Source of the DNA: CAJBLF01 sp964463255
GTDB lineage: Bacteria; Patescibacteriota; Gracilibacteria; Absconditabacterales; Absconditicoccaceae
Reading direction: 5' to 3'
Length of the DNA stretch: 11,599 nt
Assembly (NCBI GenBank): GCA_964463255.1
Contig: CAYXBC010000041.1
Coordinates: forward strand, 1 to 11,599
Shown: one piece after another, positions 7,512 through 11,599 of the stretch
How the letters are laid out: each line of letters begins with the position of its first letter
Numbering within the stretch: the first letter of the stretch is position 1
Notes under the pieces: generated by a model
Databases searched by the model: none
Told to the model about the DNA's origin: nothing
Seen by the model: only the letters and a program-made list of their open reading frames with translations
Position numbers and translations under genes: made by a program

Positions 7512-8522
7512 ATGGATATCTCTTCATCACGCACTATGCAATATGTAAGTATCCTGACATGAGCTATCATGATATTTTTGGTTATCGGAATAGCTTTTTT
7601 TCATGAAACAGCGTTGGTGAAGAAGTTGATAGGAATACCAACTATGCTCAATCCTATTGTCGCCTATACTGAATGAAAATATATCATAGAAGAGCATGAA
7701 ATCGATTTCAAATCTATCATCGAACAATATATACATACCGCTCTCTCCACAGGAGAAGCAGAACATATCGCTGTATACTACAGAGCCCTCAACAATGGTG
7801 ATCGAATGGGTATCAATGAATTGGAATATTTTTCTCCCGCAAGTCTCATGAAACTCCCGGTTTTGATAGCCTACCTCAAAAAATCCGAATCCGAAAACGG
7901 GGTATTGGATCAGAAATTACTCTATCAAAAAAACGAAAAAGAGCGTCTCTATCTCCAGAATATCTCCACATCCAAAGATCTGGAGGACGGACAAGAATAT
8001 AGCATCAAACAGTTGTTGGAATACATGATACAATATTCAAGCAATGCTGCAGCATATCTTTTGCGAGACAATATAGGCATAGAAAGAATGCAAGCAACCT
8101 TTATGGATCTGGGGATAAAATATCCTGAAACCATCAGTGGAAGCTTTGACAACAATATCGCCGTCAAGGATTATGCCTCGTTCTTTAGGATATTATTTAA
8201 TGCATCATATCTCACTACAAAGGATTCTGAACGAGCACTTGAATTATTGGCAACCACAACATTCAATGACTGATTGAGAGCTGATATACCTATCAACATA
8301 AAAATTGCCCACAAATTTGGTGAAAGAGGAATCATACAAGCGGATGGTCAAGAGGAGAAACAGTTGCACGATTGTGGTATCGTCTATTATCCAAAACATC
8401 CGTATATCCTGTGCATCATGACGAGATGATATGATTGGAGTAGATTAGAATGAACTATCAAAGGCATCTCCCAGACCGTGTATAATGAGTTTGAACGAGT
8501 ATATAACAACTCCAAAAAATAA
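7512..8522 (+). CDS. Membrane-anchored serine hydrolase of the beta-lactamase/transpeptidase fold (336 aa)
   Basis: A protein of the class A beta-lactamase-like / penicillin-binding-protein superfamily, probably acting on the cell wall outside the membrane. Residues 10-35 form one membrane segment, an uncleaved anchor. The three superfamily motifs are in order: Ser111-x-x-Lys114 (ASLMK), the SxN motif at 176-178 (YSSNAAAYLL) and the KTG-type motif at 268-270 (HKFGE). The Glu166-x-x-Leu-Asn loop that deacylates class A beta-lactamases is not visible in the region after SSN. This argues for a peptidase or regulatory role rather than antibiotic resistance. Five TGA codons are glycine (residues 17, 56, 255, 300 and 307), including a Gly-Tyr-Asp-Trp segment near the end. 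It stops at three tandem in-frame TAA codons (8520-8528). The gene converges on the ATPase gene with 13 bases between stops. No Shine-Dalgarno precedes the ATG. Confidence 0.88.
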
Positions 8523-8535
8523 TAATAATCTGACA

Positions 8536-11343
8536 CTACTTGATATATCTGGCATCTTTTTCTATTGTCCCCTTTTCTTCCTTCCTGGCTTGACTCTTTC
8601 TCTGCCGGTATTTTTGCTCTTCACGAACAAGCAAAAAGAATCATCATCCTATGATAGGAAATAACCGATCTTTGAGCGTCATAGGTCCGAATGAAAAATA
8701 TGTTTGCACCACTGGAGCATAGATAAGCACCATTATCAGACTCAGAGAGATTCAGAATGCCATCAGCAATTTCTTATTCGACCGGATATATGGGGTAAAT
8801 ACTGGCTCTATCCCAGCTCTACGAGAAAGGATATTCATAAACTGACAAAATACGATACTCGTATAGGTGATGGATGTGGCCGTAGCATAGTTGATACTAT
8901 TGGCAGAAAAAGCCGCCCAACTATATCCACTAAAAAATATATAGAGCAAATAATTAGCGAAGGCAACCCCTCACATGAGGATTCCAGAGATAATCAGATC
9001 TATAATTATGGGTTTATTGATAACATGATCGGCGACATCTCTCGGTCACTCTTTCATCAAATCTTTTTTTTCTGGATCCCAGGTAAGTGCAGTCAGTGGT
9101 CACATTTCTCCAATCATATCCACTGCTAGAATCTGGAATGGGGTGATGGCCATAGGCAATCCTCGGAGCGCTTTCAAGGCTAATGAGGGCAGGACAGTAA
9201 ACAACTCACCTCCGTTGGAAGTAATACAGGAGATAATTGTCTTTTTGAGATTATTGAAGATGATTCTTCCCTCTCTGATTGCATAGACGAGGGTATGAAA
9301 ACTATCATCGAGCAGTACAATCTCTGATGCATCTTTGGCGACATCGGTCCCTATCTTTCCCATAGCGACACCTATATTCGCACTTTTGAGCGCTGGTGCA
9401 TCGTTGATCCCATCACCGGTGACGGCTACTATATTGTGTGTCTTTCTCAGGAGATTTACAATTCTCAGTTTGTCTTCTGGAGATGTCCTCGAAAAGATTA
9501 TCGATCACGGTTTTTGTAAAATCTGCACCAGATGGATATCAGAGATAGTCTTAAGATCTTCACCTGCGACCATCGTCAACGGTGATTCATCCTCCAAACC
9601 TATATGTTTGGCGATTGCTTCAGCAGTCAGTCCATAATCTCATGTTATCATGATGATTTTTATCTTGGCTTCATGTGCAGACTTTACTGCGTCAGGCACC
9701 TCTGCTCTCGGCGGATCTATGATACTTGCACATCCCAAGAAGATAAGGGTATTTTCTACCTCCGACCGTTTCATATTCGGATCGTAATTTTCCAATGGTT
9801 TGTAGGCGAAGGAAAGATTTCTCATCGCTTTGGCCGAACTTTCATTAACATATTTTTCTATCTGATCCTTATCTGACTGAGTGATTGCTCTAATTTCTTT
9901 TCCATCATATATCTGCGTACATTGCTCCAAGATTGCCGAAGGAGAACCTTTTACATAGAGATATTTCTGATTCTCTACTACACGTACTGAGGACATCATC
10001 TTCCTGACAGAATCGAAGCCATACTGATGAATCTGTATCGTGAGTGTATTGAGTTTCTTGGTATCCAATCCTATCTTCTCTACTAAGCTAATCAATGCTG
10101 CTTCGGTAGGATCACCTATAGCATACCGAGTCATATGTTCATCATCGGGTGGATTTATCTTCGCATTCGATGCAAGAAATAAAGTATTGAAAAAATGTCT
10201 TCGTTGGACAACTAAGGTACCATCTACCACTTCCTGTGTCGTAGACGAAAGTATTTTCCCTATCGGTTCATAGCCATCACCTTCTACATCATACACCTGG
10301 AAACCGAGCAGCATATGTTTGACCGTCATTTCATTTTTTGTCAGTGTCCCTGTCTTATCCGTACAGATGACATTTACACATCAGAGCGTTTCTACGGAAG
10401 CCAATTGTTTCACCAGTGCCTTATTTTTTGCTAGTCTTCCAGCCGCCAATGAGAGCGCCATACTTACCTGTGCAGGCAATCCTTGTGGGATCATAGAAGC
10501 CGAGATTCAGACGACAAAAATAAATGCTTCTCTCGCTGTGAAATGAGCGAGAAGCGCTACGATAACCAAAATAACCGCTAGAATCAATGTCCCTATGGTA
10601 AGCTTTTTCGCGATATTATTCATCTCTGTCTGTAGCGGTGTAGCTTCAGGGATCTGTTCCTGGGAGAGATTTGCTATCCTTCCAAGTTCGGTATTCATAC
10701 CGGTAGAAAAGACTACACACCATGCATATCCTGTGGCTACCGTCGTTCCCATCCATACACAGTTATTCCTTTCGGAGAGGAGGATATCGCCCGGTATCTC
10801 ATGCGTGAATTTATTGACCGGATTGGATTCTCAGGTCAGAGAAAAATCATTTGTCTGGAATTCCGACTCCTGGATAATTCTCATATCAGCAGGAATATTA
10901 TCTCATTCTTCTACATAGACGATATCTCATGGCACCAATTCTTCGGCACGTTCTTCTATCATTACGCCGTTCCTTTTGACCTTGGCATTGGGGTGAAGCA
11001 TTTTCTTGAGTGACTCCATGATTTTTTCCGCTTTTGCTTCTTGGATATATCCTATAATAGCATTGAGCAGGATAATGAAGGTCAGGATGGTGACTCCTCT
11101 GAAATCTTCGAGGTAGAACGATATCACATCACTTACGATAAGCAGAATAATCAAGACATCTTTGAACTGTTTCAGAAATTTTACCAAAAAGGATACCTTA
11201 TGCATTCATGTCAGGATATTTTTTCCGTAAATTTTTTCTCTGGTAGGCACATCCTCTTTTGCGAGACCGTCAAAAGATGTCTTTAATGCAGCCAATACGT
11301 CTTTTGGAGCAAGTTTATGATAATCTGATTTTATCTGTTCCAT
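8536..11343 (-). CDS. P2-type cation-transporting ATPase, Ca-ATPase-like (935 aa)
   Basis: An ATP-driven membrane cation pump of the SERCA/PMCA-like P2 group. An N-terminal cation-ATPase domain (1-50) leads to membrane helices 1-2. The actuator domain has TGES at 170-173. Helix 4 has IPQGLPA (Gln287), followed by phosphorylation motif DKTGTLT with Asp329. The nucleotide domain shows GDPTEAAL (410-417), FDSVRK and KGSP (Lys465). Then come TGD (567-569) and TGDGINDAP (642-650), with helices 5-10 to about 920. Fourteen TGA codons must be glycine, including those in TGES, TGD and TLG just before the phosphorylation site. In the ion site SERCA residues E309, N796, T799 and D800 correspond to Gln287, Asp742, Gly745 and Glu746, while N768 and E771 are kept (Asn710, Glu713). 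The ion may therefore not be calcium. The start is the ATG at 11343; an upstream ATG at 11406 lies inside a repeat. The gene ends in TAG, 8536. Confidence 0.95.
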
Positions 11344-11378
11344 ACTGAAGCGGTGAAAGATGAAAAGGGATTGAAAAC

Positions 11379-11415
11379 TGGTTCCTGTTCCCTGGGACCT
11401 GGTCACTGGTCTCTG
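11379..11415. repeat. GGTTCC/GGGACC-type repeat in the ATPase leader
   Basis: Between the ATPase promoter and its start codon lies a run of overlapping units on the plus strand (ctggttcc, tgttccct, gggacctggtc, actggtctc). They are the same family as the clusters at 3631-3690 and 6320-6343, here in the opposite orientation to the copy at 3631. It would be transcribed in the ATPase 5' leader. Confidence 0.5.
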
Positions 11416-11439
11416 TAGTCTGCAAGTATTTGCTCGTTA

Positions 11440-11468
11440 ATTATAGTCCTTCCGTGCCATTTTGTCAA
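11440..11468 (-). promoter_or_regulatory. Perfect-consensus sigma70 promoter for the cation ATPase
   Basis: On the minus strand the sequence reads TTGACA (11463-11468), a 17-base spacer and TATAAT (11440-11445): both hexamers are exact and the spacing is optimal. Transcription would start near 11433, giving a leader of about 90 bases containing the repeat at 11379-11415. A perfect housekeeping promoter suggests strong, largely constitutive expression. Confidence 0.88.
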
Positions 11469-11531
11469 ATTTTGTTATAATTGCTGCAATTAGGGTTACA
11501 CTTTACAAAAGCATAAAATATGATAAAACAA

Positions 11532-11549
11532 TAGGGACGGTAGTCCCTA
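11532..11549 (-). terminator. Hairpin TAGGGAC-GGTA-GTCCCTA, possible terminator
   Basis: A perfect 7-base stem with a 4-base loop. Read on the minus strand it is followed by TTGTTTT, so it could end a gene entering from beyond the right edge. It is also GGGAC-based like the other intergenic hairpins in this window and may be a related repeat. No coding region is seen from 11469 to 11599. Confidence 0.4.
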
Positions 11550-11599
11550 CCTGTATTTATCTTTAAGTATTTACTATGTATATCTGTAACACTATGATC

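Noticed and set aside
9100..11205. ATPase split into several separate genes or a pseudogene
   Set aside because: All breaks are TGA codons at glycine positions; the frame is otherwise continuous and every catalytic motif is intact.
1..11343. UGA as tryptophan (code 4) or selenocysteine
   Set aside because: The TGA sites align with invariant glycines (DLGGGT, TGES, TGD, EETG), and TGG is used for tryptophan in the same genes.
11344..11406. Upstream start for the ATPase
   Set aside because: The extension is translated repeat sequence; the family N terminus begins at the ATG at 11343.

Overview
The window comes from a bacterium that reads UGA as glycine (genetic code 25), which points to Absconditabacteria (SR1) or Gracilibacteria (BD1-5/GN02) within the candidate phyla radiation. 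The sequence does not separate the two. I counted 52 in-frame TGA codons in the eight protein genes. Many sit where a family invariant requires glycine: DnaK DLGGGT, Nudix EETG, and P-type ATPase TGES and TGD. All seven complete genes end in TAA or TAG, none in TGA. Read with the standard code the genes break into pieces, and one (Nudix) disappears completely.

Layout. Left block, minus strand: dnaK (its 3' end lies beyond base 1), a Nudix hydrolase (1087-1497) and a Cys-rich lipoprotein (1546-2187). A divergent intergenic region with a multi-hairpin repeat follows. Then, on the plus strand, come a PD-(D/E)XK nuclease of the RecB/Cas4-like Fe-S type (2429-3625) and an 820-residue membrane protein that joins an LtaS-like phosphoglycerol transferase/sulfatase domain to a glycerophosphodiesterase domain (3782-6244). 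A 460-base gene-free stretch carries a terminator for each converging gene, a perfect GGACCAGG hairpin and a palindrome-rich, GC-richer block. Rubrerythrin (6705-7289, minus) and a membrane-anchored beta-lactamase-fold serine hydrolase (7512-8522, plus) diverge. The hydrolase converges, with only 13 bases between stop codons, on a 935-residue P2-type cation ATPase (8536-11343, minus). The ATPase is driven by a perfect TTGACA-N17-TATAAT promoter.

The genes do not form one obvious pathway. Themes are protein folding (DnaK), peroxide defence typical of anaerobes (rubrerythrin), nucleotide clean-up (Nudix), DNA processing (nuclease), and cell-envelope and ion homeostasis (lipoprotein, LtaS-GDPD, serine hydrolase, cation ATPase). 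None of the start codons has a recognisable Shine-Dalgarno sequence. Short dispersed repeats built on GGGACCAG/CTGGTCCC occur in three intergenic regions. The most unusual item is the LtaS-GDPD fusion. I saw no tRNA, rRNA, CRISPR array or intact insertion sequence.
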